A stretch of 17,177 nt of DNA from DUZB01 sp964407525 (GCA_964407525.1 CAYOWC010000081.1:1-17177); one strand, 5' to 3'. Shown: positions 7,914 to 15,796, counted from the first letter of the stretch. The notes: generated by a model not told the origin, from the letters alone. Numbers and translations: made by a program.

Positions 7914-8133
7914 ATCAGACGATGTCCGTATCACCTAAAAACAGCAATTAGCTTTTAAGCTATTAGCCGTTAGCTTAAAGATCCTAATCATTTGCATGAC
8001 TTTTCCCTTTACTTGGGGTTTCACTTTTTGATGCTAACCCATTGCAAACGTAAATGACCGATTTCATACGGCTAATAGCTAACGGCTAACCGCTAATTGC
8101 ATCTTTTAGGTATCATATGATGTCCGTATCACC
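7914..8133. repeat. Inverted-repeat element bracketed by a 22-bp direct repeat
   Basis: A 22-bp segment at 7914-7935 recurs at 8112-8133 with 20/22 identity; GATGTCCGTATCACC is exact in both. Between them are inverted arms: ACCTAAAA/TTTTAGGT (7933-7940, 8104-8111), GCAATTAGC/GCTAATTGC (7944-7952, 8092-8100) and AGCTATTAGCCGT/ACGGCTAATAGCT (7958-7970, 8068-8080). A local hairpin (TTTAAGCTA 7954-7962 with TAGCTTAAA 7971-7979) lies in the left arm. The element has no coding capacity. It fills the gap between convergent genes, and its right direct repeat contains the last codons and stop of the GNAT gene. It looks like a MITE-type insertion and could also act as a weak two-way terminator. Confidence 0.7.
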
Positions 8134-9195
8134 ATAGGAAATGAACCAGTTCTCAGCGGATCCCAAGATTTCCGTGCTTCCATTGAAACGACATCCAAAA
8201 TGCCATTTTTTCGGATTCAAAATGTTCGGAATTCTTCGGAAACCGGAATGCTGAAGAAACTCCGGTTTGGCTTTGGATAAAAGGCAGGTCATAAATTCAG
8301 CGCCCTGCTTTCTGCAGGTCTCACTGGCAAAATCGATCACAAGACGCGTCACAGAAGCATTGATGACAGGCAATGGAAAAAGATCAACCAGAACGCCAAA
8401 ATAATGTCCCTTCAGATTCATCATCCTGAGGATCAGATAGCCGGACAATTCACCTTGCCATTTGACTGAAAAAGGAAGGTAAGCAAAAGAAGGCATACCT
8501 AAATAACGCCAGTTAAGATAATGTCTATCCCGGATCTGTATGACCGGAAACCGGCCAAGATGGCTTTTCCAGAGATGATCGAATTCCTCGTCGAAATGGC
8601 TCAAGGGCTCAATGACAAGGCCTCTTCCCTCATCATATGCCTCAGACGGTACGCTCAATCCCTTCAGAGCTTCAGGAGCGGAAACAACCTTCTTAAGTAA
8701 AGGGACATGCCTGCACATCAAAGTCAACGGCCTGAAGGGTCTGATCAAAAAAGGGAAGGTACATAACAGGTTCCATTCCAGTCGCGCTGTAAACCCGGGC
8801 AGGGAAGCTTCGTTGGGAAACCCCCATACCGTGGTTATTGCATGTTTTTCTCCCATCAAACGGTATAATTCTCTCGCAAGAGCGACGAAGATTCCTTTCC
8901 TCTGATATTCCGGATGCACCATGGTATCACAGGAAAATGCAAACACGGTTTCTTTACCCTCTACGGAAAAACATGTGGGAATCACCGCATACTGACCGAC
9001 AACAACCCCGCAGTCTTCCGCAATGACACAAAATGCCTCGCCCGCGGGATTGTCCTGGAACTGCCACCGCCATGCAGGAAGGGTTGTTCGAACAGGATCC
9101 ACATCGCCGAATACAGCCTTTCTCAAACGGAGAATCTGACCTTCATCCCCGGCTTTGTATGGTCTTATCTGAAACTTCAACCGTCGAATATCCAA
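8113..9195 (-). CDS. GNAT family N-acyltransferase
   Basis: 360 residues from a TTG at 9195 (AGG 8 bases upstream; in-frame stop immediately before). A second TTG at 9180, giving MKFQIRPYKAGDE, is equally plausible and may be the original start (see the repeat at 9180-9259). The N-terminal half is a GNAT fold: IRPYKAGDE opening, beta-4 FSCDTMVHPEYQRKGIF (87-103) with the acyl-CoA pyrophosphate loop QRKGIF, and WGFPNEAS, typical of Eis-like GNATs. The C-terminal half (about 190-360) is a less recognisable second domain. GNATs transfer an acyl group from acyl-CoA to an amine. Being downstream of a deacetylase and a radical SAM gene, it probably acts on an amino sugar, but the substrate is inferred. 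The last codons and stop lie inside a 22-bp direct repeat. Confidence 0.8.
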   Translation of the reverse strand: MDIRRLKFQIRPYKAGDEGQILRLRKAVFGDVDPVRTTLPAWRWQFQDNPAGEAFCVIAEDCGVVVGQYAVIPTCFSVEGKETVFAFSCDTMVHPEYQRKGIFVALARELYRLMGEKHAITTVWGFPNEASLPGFTARLEWNLLCTFPFLIRPFRPLTLMCRHVPLLKKVVSAPEALKGLSVPSEAYDEGRGLVIEPLSHFDEEFDHLWKSHLGRFPVIQIRDRHYLNWRYLGMPSFAYLPFSVKWQGELSGYLILRMMNLKGHYFGVLVDLFPLPVINASVTRLVIDFASETCRKQGAEFMTCLLSKAKPEFLQHSGFRRIPNILNPKKWHFGCRFNGSTEILGSAENWFISYGDTDII

Positions 9196-9259
9196 TTATT
9201 CTACCTACCATCTACCGTTTTCTGCCTACTGCCTGCTACATACTGCATACTCACCGTCG
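9180..9259. repeat. Degenerate 7-bp-unit intergenic repeat bracketed by ACCGTCG
   Basis: On the minus strand, 9250-9200 is built of loose 7-base units such as GTATGCA, GTATGTA, GCAGGCA and GTAGGCA. The 7-mer ACCGTCG occurs on both sides (9180-9186 and 9253-9259, plus strand). The block separates the radical SAM stop from the GNAT start. It is short, and the bracket is weak by itself. Confidence 0.5.
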
Positions 9260-9267
9260 CACCTGCG

Positions 9268-10641
9268 TCATCCCGTCAAAAGCCTTAAAAAAAGCCTCAC
9301 TTTCTTCAGATAATGCCCCCGGTTCCTGGCTGCGAAATCCCGCAGCACCTGGAGCCTCAGATAAAACCTGCAGTAGGCCTTTCTAAGCGTCCATTTTAAA
9401 AAAGGAAGAGAATGTTCGTCGTTATAATGGGGGTAGAGGTGTGGCGGAAAAGTTGCGGGGTCGAGACCCGCATCAATAGCGATTTTTGTTCCTGGAAAAG
9501 GCACAATCAGATGGAATGCCACATAGGTCGGGTTGAGATGGACAGCAAGCCTTAAGGTCGCCTCCATATCTGCCTTCGTCTCACCGGGAAAACCAAAGTT
9601 CATGAAAAGGGCTGAACGAAGGCCTGCAGCGCGGGTAAGTGTAACGGCCTTCACACAGTCGGAAACCATAATCCCTTTGCCCGTCTGTTTAAGAATGCGA
9701 TTTGACCCGGATTCCACACCAAAATGAATCAGGCTGCATCCTGCTCTTTTCATCCATTCCAGAACCTCTTCATCCACATCGGTTACTCGTGTCTGACAAC
9801 ACCACTGTATCCCCATATTCCTTTGGGCCATTTCTCTGCAAAGAGAAAGAAGGAAGTCCCTGTTAAGACCGAACTCCAGGTCCATGAAATAGATGTTTTT
9901 CACATGGTATTCTGTTTTTACCCATTGAATCTCCTCCAGAACACGCGAAAGGCTCTTCTGCCTCAAACCTTTTCCATACATACCAAGGTAACAGAAACTG
10001 CAATGGTAAGGGCACCCTCTTGAAGCCTCCAGAATAGCAAAATTGTTTCCCATGAATTCATAAAAATACCTGTCCATTGGAAGGAGATGATACGCAGGAA
10101 AAGGCAGATCATTGAGATCGGGGAGATTTTTTCTGGTCTGCGTGGTTATCATCCTGTTCCCTTTTAGAAAAGCAATTCCAGGGATCGCTTCAGGGATTCT
10201 TGAATCCAGATCCTTCTGCGCCAGTTCCAGGATAGTCTGTTCCGGTTCACCAAGAATTGCGGCCCTTGCGTGGGTTTTTTGAAGGATGGTTTGTGCCCTT
10301 TCCGTAACATGAGCGCCCATCAGATAGAGCCGTTCAGGAGGGATCATTTTGATGGTGTCAAAAAAGAATGCAATATCAAGGGACGGACATTGCCAGCGAT
10401 CGTATGGCGTGGAAGTCACAAAGATTTTGTCATACTCCTCCGCTAATGCCCCTAGGGATTCAGGAGACAGCCGTACCACATTATTGTCCAGAATCCTGAC
10501 CGAAAAATGCTTCCTTTCTAACAGCGCCGCGGCATTTGCCAAATCAAGGGGTTGCCATATTCTTTTAAACTGGGCCTGTTTCTGTCTCCTTATTCCCTGC
10601 CAGTCCGGATTGACAAGAAGTATTTTTCCTGCGCTTTTCAT
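9268..10641 (-). CDS. B12-binding-type radical SAM enzyme
   Basis: 457 residues from ATG at 10641, chosen because it forms an ATGA overlap with the upstream stop; a GTG nine bases earlier is possible. An N-terminal Rossmann-like domain (about 6-140) has the layout of cobalamin-binding domains: KILLVNP start, PLDLANAAALLE, and GEPEQT near 131-136. The usual DxHxxG cobalamin ligand motif is not seen, so binding may be base-off or lost. The radical SAM core follows from about 200, with SRGCPYHCSFC holding the 4Fe-4S cysteines C210, C214 and C217, then FGVESGSNRILKQTGKG and FGFPGET. The family makes radical modifications such as methylation or ring rearrangement, often on lipids, sugars or natural products. 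The position between a YdjC deacetylase and a GNAT suggests a sugar or lipid substrate. It is not assigned to HpnP, HpnR or HpnJ. Confidence 0.85.
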   Translation of the reverse strand: MKSAGKILLVNPDWQGIRRQKQAQFKRIWQPLDLANAAALLERKHFSVRILDNNVVRLSPESLGALAEEYDKIFVTSTPYDRWQCPSLDIAFFFDTIKMIPPERLYLMGAHVTERAQTILQKTHARAAILGEPEQTILELAQKDLDSRIPEAIPGIAFLKGNRMITTQTRKNLPDLNDLPFPAYHLLPMDRYFYEFMGNNFAILEASRGCPYHCSFCYLGMYGKGLRQKSLSRVLEEIQWVKTEYHVKNIYFMDLEFGLNRDFLLSLCREMAQRNMGIQWCCQTRVTDVDEEVLEWMKRAGCSLIHFGVESGSNRILKQTGKGIMVSDCVKAVTLTRAAGLRSALFMNFGFPGETKADMEATLRLAVHLNPTYVAFHLIVPFPGTKIAIDAGLDPATFPPHLYPHYNDEHSLPFLKWTLRKAYCRFYLRLQVLRDFAARNRGHYLKKVRLFLRLLTG

Positions 10642-11558
10642 GGCCCACACCCGGCAGTGACATCTGCTCGTCGATATCCCGGACCGGCAGATGCAAGGGA
10701 GGCCTCATCTCTAAAAGAGGTTGGCGCAACCCCTCTCGTTAAAAGAGATTTCTTCAGGGATTCATCAAGCAGCAGAATCAAATCACTCTTCCAGTCGTAA
10801 TGCCAGTGATGATATTTCCGGGATGTATGCATATCTCCTGATCCGGGATGAAAATTCAATTCTATCACAGGCCAGACGCCTTTCTGCCTGATCATGTCCA
10901 CTGTTTCCAAAACATACCCCTTGTTCATCCTTCCACCCGATTTCAAGAACCCCACGGATGGAATGGTTCTGACCTGCACACAGCCCAGACGGGAAGCATG
11001 CAACACTGTCCAGAGTTTCAGGAAGCCCCATTGAACCAATCGCTTCATTCCAGATTTCAGATCCAACTGATCTACAATCGAGCCCCTTACAAAAGGGATA
11101 TCATAATCCTTTGCCAGTTTTAAAGTGACCGAAAAGAGTTCCGGATAGAGGTGAAGATATTGATGCCCATCCACATGGCTCAAAACAATTCCTTCATCGA
11201 GAAGGTTTTCGATCTGGGCACTCCACTCCGCGTACACTTCCATAATATTGATCTTACGGGTAAGAATTCGAACAAGGAGTTCTTTTCTTGAGAGAAAATG
11301 CTGGTTCGAGGAAAGGATGGAAGGGATACGTTCAAAAGGAAGCAGAGGGCGTTCATCGCAAAGGACAAGATGGACCCCCAGATCCAGGCCCGGGTTCTCC
11401 CTTGCCAGGGATATGGCATCCCCTATGGCTTCACCCGTGGAAACGATAGACGCACTTGAAAGAAGTCCCTCTGTGAAAGCTTGAATAATTCCCTGGTTTA
11501 TCCCTTTGGTCAATCCGAAATCATCGCCGTGAAAAATGACTCTCATAGGATGTACCAT
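10638..11558 (-). CDS. YdjC/ChbG/HpnK-family carbohydrate deacetylase
   Basis: 306 residues. ATG at 11558, with GGA about 8 bases before it; MRVIFHGDD at residue 5 is an alternative start. Family motifs are clear: HGDDFGLTKGINQGI (10-24) with the metal ligand and catalytic Asp pair D12-D13, DLGVHLVL (59-66) with H63, SHVDGHQYLHLYP (127-139) with H128, D130 and H132, and IELNFHPG (232-239) with H237. The family removes N-acetyl groups from amino sugars: ChbG acts on chitooligosaccharides, HpnK is linked to hopanoids, and NaxD acts on polyprenyl-phosphate-linked GalNAc in Francisella. The presence of a GT2 synthase and a GT-C-like protein nearby favours a NaxD-like role, by inference. There is a 13-bp gap after the Ig-like gene and a 4-bp overlap with the radical SAM gene. 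The last 30 residues are not typical of the family core. Confidence 0.85.
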   Translation of the reverse strand: MVHPMRVIFHGDDFGLTKGINQGIIQAFTEGLLSSASIVSTGEAIGDAISLARENPGLDLGVHLVLCDERPLLPFERIPSILSSNQHFLSRKELLVRILTRKINIMEVYAEWSAQIENLLDEGIVLSHVDGHQYLHLYPELFSVTLKLAKDYDIPFVRGSIVDQLDLKSGMKRLVQWGFLKLWTVLHASRLGCVQVRTIPSVGFLKSGGRMNKGYVLETVDMIRQKGVWPVIELNFHPGSGDMHTSRKYHHWHYDWKSDLILLLDESLKKSLLTRGVAPTSFRDEASLASAGPGYRRADVTAGCGP

Positions 11559-11571
11559 ATAGTATCCAGGC

Positions 11572-12390
11572 TCAAGCGAACCCTTTTTTCCGTCCTTTCA
11601 CAAGCATGCCGACAAAAACAAGGCCTAGCAGTACCGCGAGGGAAACCCACATCCATCTGAAACGCCGAAACCAGCTTTCTTCTTTCAAGATTGTTACCAT
11701 AGATGATGCAATAGCGGTATGATGAACACCTTCGGACTCGTATTCAAAAAAACAGTAGACCGGATAACTGGCGCCCGCCAGTGCTGAAAAGTTACTTATC
11801 TGGAAATTCAGAGTTTTTTCAGATCTTGGGCCTATCTGAAAACGGTTCTCTTGTTTTTTCGAAGACAACTCCTTCGGTAGAGCGAGGGTGGCTTCCGCCT
11901 GCAAAGGATTTGTACCAAGATTTTTCAGGTGGAAAACCAGGTCTTGTTTTTTTTTCATAGACACAGGGTCCACCTTTACAATCAGATTGGGGTTCGCATC
12001 TTCGCCCACATAAAAGCCCATCCCGGAAAGAGCCGAAAATGGATACTGATTTGCATCATGAAAATCCACCAGCACAGTCAAGGGATAACGTCCTTTAGTC
12101 ACATCGGAAAGAGGCATCTCGAACAGAAACGAATCCGACATGCCCGGATCCAGTTGGGGTTTTATGAGACCATCCTGCAGCCTGTTCAAGGCCTTCAGAT
12201 GAACCTGCAGATTGAAAGCGGAATCTGATCCGTTATTGGTAATCGTTACATGAGCCTTCAGCACATCGTGGTCAACCTGCACCGAGGTCCTGGTCTCAAT
12301 TTTCAAAAAACCTGCCATTGCAGTCAAATTCATCAGGAAAAAAACAATAGGAAAGAAAACCCCGACCATAACCAGAATCTTTTTCTTCAT
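11572..12390 (-). CDS. Exported Ig-like domain protein with C-terminal membrane anchor
   Basis: 272 residues from ATG at 12390, which opens a clear signal peptide (KKKILVMVGVFFPIVFFL then TAMA). The open frame extends upstream to 12618 inside gcvPB, but that part encodes the spurious repeat peptide SRKDAKAQRK. An intermediate ATG at 12492 has a good AGGAG but lies inside the likely inserted repeat and would bury the signal peptide. The mature part contains about two beta-rich, Ig-like segments of the CARDB/NEW3 sort (IETRTSVQVDHDVLKAHVTITNNG, and NPNLIVKVDPVSMKKKQDLVFHLKN further on). One membrane span (about 242-262) is followed by the basic tail KGRKKGFA. It should sit outside the cytoplasmic membrane with a short cytoplasmic tail. 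It heads the four-gene minus-strand set, perhaps as a binding or scaffold subunit. No specific function is recognised. Confidence 0.7.
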   Translation of the reverse strand: MKKKILVMVGVFFPIVFFLMNLTAMAGFLKIETRTSVQVDHDVLKAHVTITNNGSDSAFNLQVHLKALNRLQDGLIKPQLDPGMSDSFLFEMPLSDVTKGRYPLTVLVDFHDANQYPFSALSGMGFYVGEDANPNLIVKVDPVSMKKKQDLVFHLKNLGTNPLQAEATLALPKELSSKKQENRFQIGPRSEKTLNFQISNFSALAGASYPVYCFFEYESEGVHHTAIASSMVTILKEESWFRRFRWMWVSLAVLLGLVFVGMLVKGRKKGFA

Positions 12391-12455
12391 AATTTTCTTC
12401 AGCTCCAGATTTCGAACCTCGATTGATCGAATGTCATCTTTACTCACGCAGCTTA

Positions 12456-12593
12456 CCCAAGAGGCAGTGACCGGAGTTCCTAAGGCCTTCATGGGCTCTC
12501 CTGATAGGGAGCTGCATTTTTTATATTCCCAATGGGCAGTAGTTTTTCTTTGCGCCTTTGCGTCTTTGCGTGAGACCTCATCCCAAGAGGCAG
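12456..12593. repeat. CTTTGCG-type repeat region bracketed by a 12-bp direct repeat
   Basis: CCCAAGAGGCAG occurs exactly at 12456-12467 and 12582-12593. Between them, CTTTGCGC-CTTTGCGT-CTTTGCGT (12548-12571) is a tandem 8-base unit. On the minus strand the latter reads SRKDAKAQRK in one frame, a peptide well known from over-predicted ORFs. The right copy contains the gcvPB stop region. The remainder of the 187-bp gap 12391-12577 holds no other gene. Confidence 0.6.
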
Positions 12594-14035
12594 GGTCGCC
12601 TTGCGGCTGCTGTTTCATCCAATCTTTTCACTTTCGATTTCGAGGGCGCATCCTTCAATAGGGTTGGATTTTCCTTTGCCTCCCTGGCAATGGCTTTGCA
12701 TGCTGAAATAAACTGATCGATAGTTTCTTTTGATTCGGTCTCCGTGGGCTCAATCATGATAGCTCCATCCACCACCAGAGGAAAATAAACAGTCGGAGGA
12801 TGAAACCCGAAATCAATAAGCCGTTTGGCCATATCCAGCGTTATAACCTTGTCCTCCCTCTGAAATTTGTCTGAGAAGACACATTCATGCATACAGAAAC
12901 GATCATAAGGAAGGTAAAAATCCCCTTCCAGAGCCGTTCTTATATAATTGGCATTTAAAACCGCAAGTTGACTCGCCTTTTTAAGCCCTGCAAATCCCAT
13001 CGTCAGGATATAGCTGTAAGCTCTTATCATCACGCCAAAATTTCCATAAAAAGAGTGGAGCCTTCCCACCGAATCGGGGTATTCCTCATCTATTTCATAG
13101 ACGCCATCTTTGAGAACGATTCGTGGAACAGGCAGAAATGGTTCAAGGTGCTTTTTCACACAGACAGGTCCTGCCCCCGGTCCACCTCCTCCATGGGGTG
13201 TTGAAAAGGTCTTATGAAGATTCAGATGCAAAACATCGATGCCTGTTCTCCCCAGATCCACCACCCCCATCATGGCATTCATGTTTGCCCCGTCGCAATA
13301 TACCTGACCTCCTTTAGCGTGAACGATTCGAGCAATTTCACTGACATTTTCTTCAAACAGGCCGAGGGTATTCGGGTTGGTGACCATAATCCCTGCAGTA
13401 TCTTCATCCATGACCTCTGAAATGGCCCTGGCAGAAAGGATACCGTTCTCATTGGATTTCACTGATACAGGACGATATCCACAGAGGGAAGCACTGGCCG
13501 GATTGGTTCCATGGGCCGTATCGGGAACAAGTATCTTGGAATGTTTCTTATTTCCGGCCCGATGGTAGGCGTTTATGACCAACATTCCCGCCAGTTCTCC
13601 CTGGGCTCCTGCTGCCGGCTGAAGGGTTACGGCATCCAAACCCGTAATTTCTCTCAGTACTCCTTCCAAATCGTACATCAATTTAAGAACCCCTTGCGAA
13701 AGGAAAGAAGGAACCATGGGATGGGCTCCCGCAAATCCTTCAAGGGCTGCATATTTCTCATTCACCTTCGGATTGTACTTCATGGTACACGATCCAAGGG
13801 GATACATGCCCGTATCCACACAGAAGTTCCACTGGGAAAGCCTCGTATAATGACGAACCACATCCGGTTCGCTCAAATCGGGCAGGTCGGGGAGATCCCC
13901 TTCCAGATCGCTGTCTAAGGGACATTTTTCCACATCGCGCACAGGCATGGAAAACCCCTGCCTGCCTTTACTCCCCTTCTCCCAAAGCAGGGGTTCATCA
14001 AATACAAGACCGGTGGATGCATATTGCTCACTCAT
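12578..14035 (-). CDS. gcvPB: Glycine dehydrogenase (decarboxylating) subunit 2, P-protein
   Basis: 485 residues, the usual length for this subunit. The PLP lysine is K275 in LNLHKTFSTPHGGGGPGAGP; other family blocks are GMYPLGSCTMKYNPK (77-90), TLQPAAGAQGELAG (137-150) and PDTAHGTNPASA (171-182). With GcvPA it forms the P-protein that decarboxylates glycine and passes the aminomethyl group to the lipoyl arm of GcvH, in the cytoplasm. The ATG overlaps the gcvPA stop (ATGA), with AAGGGAG upstream. The C-terminus, VKRLDETAAARRPCLLG, is close to the family pattern, but the last codons lie in a duplicated 12-bp segment. The other copy would read CLLGKLRE before a stop, so an insertion may have trimmed about four residues. 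Confidence 0.96.
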   Translation of the reverse strand: MSEQYASTGLVFDEPLLWEKGSKGRQGFSMPVRDVEKCPLDSDLEGDLPDLPDLSEPDVVRHYTRLSQWNFCVDTGMYPLGSCTMKYNPKVNEKYAALEGFAGAHPMVPSFLSQGVLKLMYDLEGVLREITGLDAVTLQPAAGAQGELAGMLVINAYHRAGNKKHSKILVPDTAHGTNPASASLCGYRPVSVKSNENGILSARAISEVMDEDTAGIMVTNPNTLGLFEENVSEIARIVHAKGGQVYCDGANMNAMMGVVDLGRTGIDVLHLNLHKTFSTPHGGGGPGAGPVCVKKHLEPFLPVPRIVLKDGVYEIDEEYPDSVGRLHSFYGNFGVMIRAYSYILTMGFAGLKKASQLAVLNANYIRTALEGDFYLPYDRFCMHECVFSDKFQREDKVITLDMAKRLIDFGFHPPTVYFPLVVDGAIMIEPTETESKETIDQFISACKAIAREAKENPTLLKDAPSKSKVKRLDETAAARRPCLLG

Positions 14036-15360
14036 GACCTGATCTCCCTTATAAGCTCGTCCATCTCATTCCTGCCGGCAGTTTCCGTCACACATAGAAG
14101 ATAGTACCCGGCAAGCTCGGGATAGTAGGATGCAAGGGGCAGGCCCGCCACAATCCCTTTCTCCATAAGTCTCCTATGGGTTTGTTCAAACCCGGGAGGG
14201 GATTTCACAACGAACTCATTGAATGTGGGCGCATCGAACGGAATTTTAAACCCTGCTTTTGTGAGTTCTTTCTTCAAATATTCAGATTTGTCCCGGTTCA
14301 GCGTGGCGAGTTCCCGCATCCCTGTCCCTCCGACAGTGGCCATGTAAACGGCGGCCGCAAGAGCACAATGGCTGCTGTTGGTACAGATATTGGAAGTTGC
14401 CTTCTCACGGCGTATGTGTTGCTCTCTCGTGGCAAGAGTCAGGACAAATCCGTCCTTGCAATCCTTGTCCACCGCCTTCCCGACGAGACGCCCAGGCATG
14501 CTTCGCATATATTTCTTCCTGCAGGCAAACATGCCGAGCCCGGGACCGCCGAACCAGAGGGGAAGGCCGAAACTCCTGCCTTCACCACAAACGATATGAG
14601 CACCCTGACTACCTGGATTCTTGAGAAGACCATAGGCGAGGGGTTCCGCAAAAGAAACAATGGAAAGGAGATCGTTGCTGTCACAATATTCACAAATCAT
14701 TTTGAGATCTTCGATACACCCGAAAAAATTCGGGGACTGGACCGCCACAGCTGCAAGATCCTCCACCGGATCACACCGGGTAAAATCCGTTCTGCCATTC
14801 TCGAGATAGGGCAAATCTACCATTTCAATGCCCGAGGGACGGAGATAGGTCTCTGCCACACGGCGATAATGGGGATGGATGGCCGAAGAAACGGCCACCC
14901 TTTTTTTCCGGGTGATACGGACCGCCATGAGCAAGGCCTCTGCAAGGGCTGAGGCACCGTCATAAAGAGAGGCATTAACAACTTCCATGCCTAACAGTCG
15001 CCCAACAAGGGTCTGGTATTCATAGATAGCCTGAAGGGTCCCCTGGCTGATCTCAGGTTGGTATGGGGTATAGGGCGTCACAAATTCCGAACGTCCCAGG
15101 AGGGATGAGACAGAAGCAGGGACATAATGTTCATAGCTTCCGGCCCCTATGAATCGACTATTTCCGGAACGACTTTGCTTCTTTGCAAGAACCTCCATGT
15201 GGTCATTTAATTCCCACTCGGAAAATGGCCCTGGAATATGGTTTTCTCTTATGAATTGGCAGGACTCCGGAACGGTGGGAAAGAGGTCATCCAAACATTT
15301 CACCCCCACCACCTCCAACATCGACCTGATATCTTCATCCGTATGAGGGAGGTACCGCAT
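14032..15360 (-). CDS. gcvPA: Glycine dehydrogenase (decarboxylating) subunit 1, P-protein
   Basis: 442 residues, normal for the family. It starts RYLPHTDEDIRSMLEVVGV and has the conserved blocks FIGAGSYEHYVPASV, TPYTPYQPEISQGTLQAIYEYQT and NASLYDGASALAEA. The split P-protein (PA plus PB) is found in many anaerobes, whereas E. coli has a single fused chain. The ATG at 15360 is 2 bases after the gcvH stop, with AAAGGAG overlapping the end of gcvH, so the pair is translationally linked. It reacts with PLP through the partner subunit's lysine and is not active alone. Confidence 0.96.
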   Translation of the reverse strand: MRYLPHTDEDIRSMLEVVGVKCLDDLFPTVPESCQFIRENHIPGPFSEWELNDHMEVLAKKQSRSGNSRFIGAGSYEHYVPASVSSLLGRSEFVTPYTPYQPEISQGTLQAIYEYQTLVGRLLGMEVVNASLYDGASALAEALLMAVRITRKKRVAVSSAIHPHYRRVAETYLRPSGIEMVDLPYLENGRTDFTRCDPVEDLAAVAVQSPNFFGCIEDLKMICEYCDSNDLLSIVSFAEPLAYGLLKNPGSQGAHIVCGEGRSFGLPLWFGGPGLGMFACRKKYMRSMPGRLVGKAVDKDCKDGFVLTLATREQHIRREKATSNICTNSSHCALAAAVYMATVGGTGMRELATLNRDKSEYLKKELTKAGFKIPFDAPTFNEFVVKSPPGFEQTHRRLMEKGIVAGLPLASYYPELAGYYLLCVTETAGRNEMDELIREIRS

Positions 15361-15362
15361 TT

Positions 15363-15764
15363 TCAGACTCCTTTCAACATGTCCATATAGGCATTCTTGG
15401 CCATCAGGGCGTCCACTTCTCCCGGATCAGCAGGCTTCATCCGCGCGATCCATCCATCTTCGTGAGGGCTTGTATTTACCAGTTCGGGCGATTCTTCGAG
15501 GGAATTGTTTACCGAAACAATTTCCCCTCCAACCGGCAGATACAGTTCTGCCACGGCTTTTACCGACTCAACCGTACCAAATTCATCGCCTTTGCTGAAA
15601 GAATCGCCGATCTGGGGCATTTCAACAAAGACGATATCACCCAGCTGGTCTTGGGCATAGTCGGTAATACCGATCGTTATTTCTTCACCATCCAGTCTTG
15701 CCCACTCATGATTTTGCGTATAATAGGCTTCCTCGGGCAGGTTCAATTCATCAATTTCTTTCAT
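15363..15764 (-). CDS. gcvH: Glycine cleavage system H protein, lipoyl carrier
   Basis: 133 residues from ATG at 15764, which has AAGGAG (15774-15779) 9 bases upstream. An upstream start at 15806 would add 14 residues read across that ribosome site and the promoter, and is rejected. The lipoylation site is K69 in FGTVESVKAVAELYLPVGG, and the family opening YYTQNHEWARLDG is present. GcvH carries the aminomethyl group between the P-protein, T-protein (GcvT) and L-protein. It leads the operon gcvH-gcvPA-gcvPB; neither gcvT nor a lipoyl dehydrogenase gene is in this window. Confidence 0.95.
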   Translation of the reverse strand: MKEIDELNLPEEAYYTQNHEWARLDGEEITIGITDYAQDQLGDIVFVEMPQIGDSFSKGDEFGTVESVKAVAELYLPVGGEIVSVNNSLEESPELVNTSPHEDGWIARMKPADPGEVDALMAKNAYMDMLKGV

Positions 15765-15796
15765 AATCACATTCTCCTTGCCAAAAAATTTTGTTG

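Noticed and set aside
7954..7979. Rho-independent terminator after the GT2 gene
   Set aside because: The 9-bp stem is AT-rich and has no T run directly after it on the plus strand; it is described as part of the repeat element.
9268..10641. Assignment of the radical SAM gene to hopanoid genes HpnP, HpnR or HpnJ
   Set aside because: Only the general B12/radical SAM layout is visible, and no squalene-hopene cyclase or other hopanoid gene is in the window.
11572..12618. Long 348-residue version of the Ig-like protein starting inside gcvPB
   Set aside because: Its first 76 residues overlap gcvPB and read through the CTTTGCG repeat (SRKDAKAQRK); a clean signal peptide begins at 12390.
14176..14952. 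258-residue open frame on the plus strand
   Set aside because: It lies antisense to gcvPA, whose family blocks are unmistakable, and has no recognisable domain.
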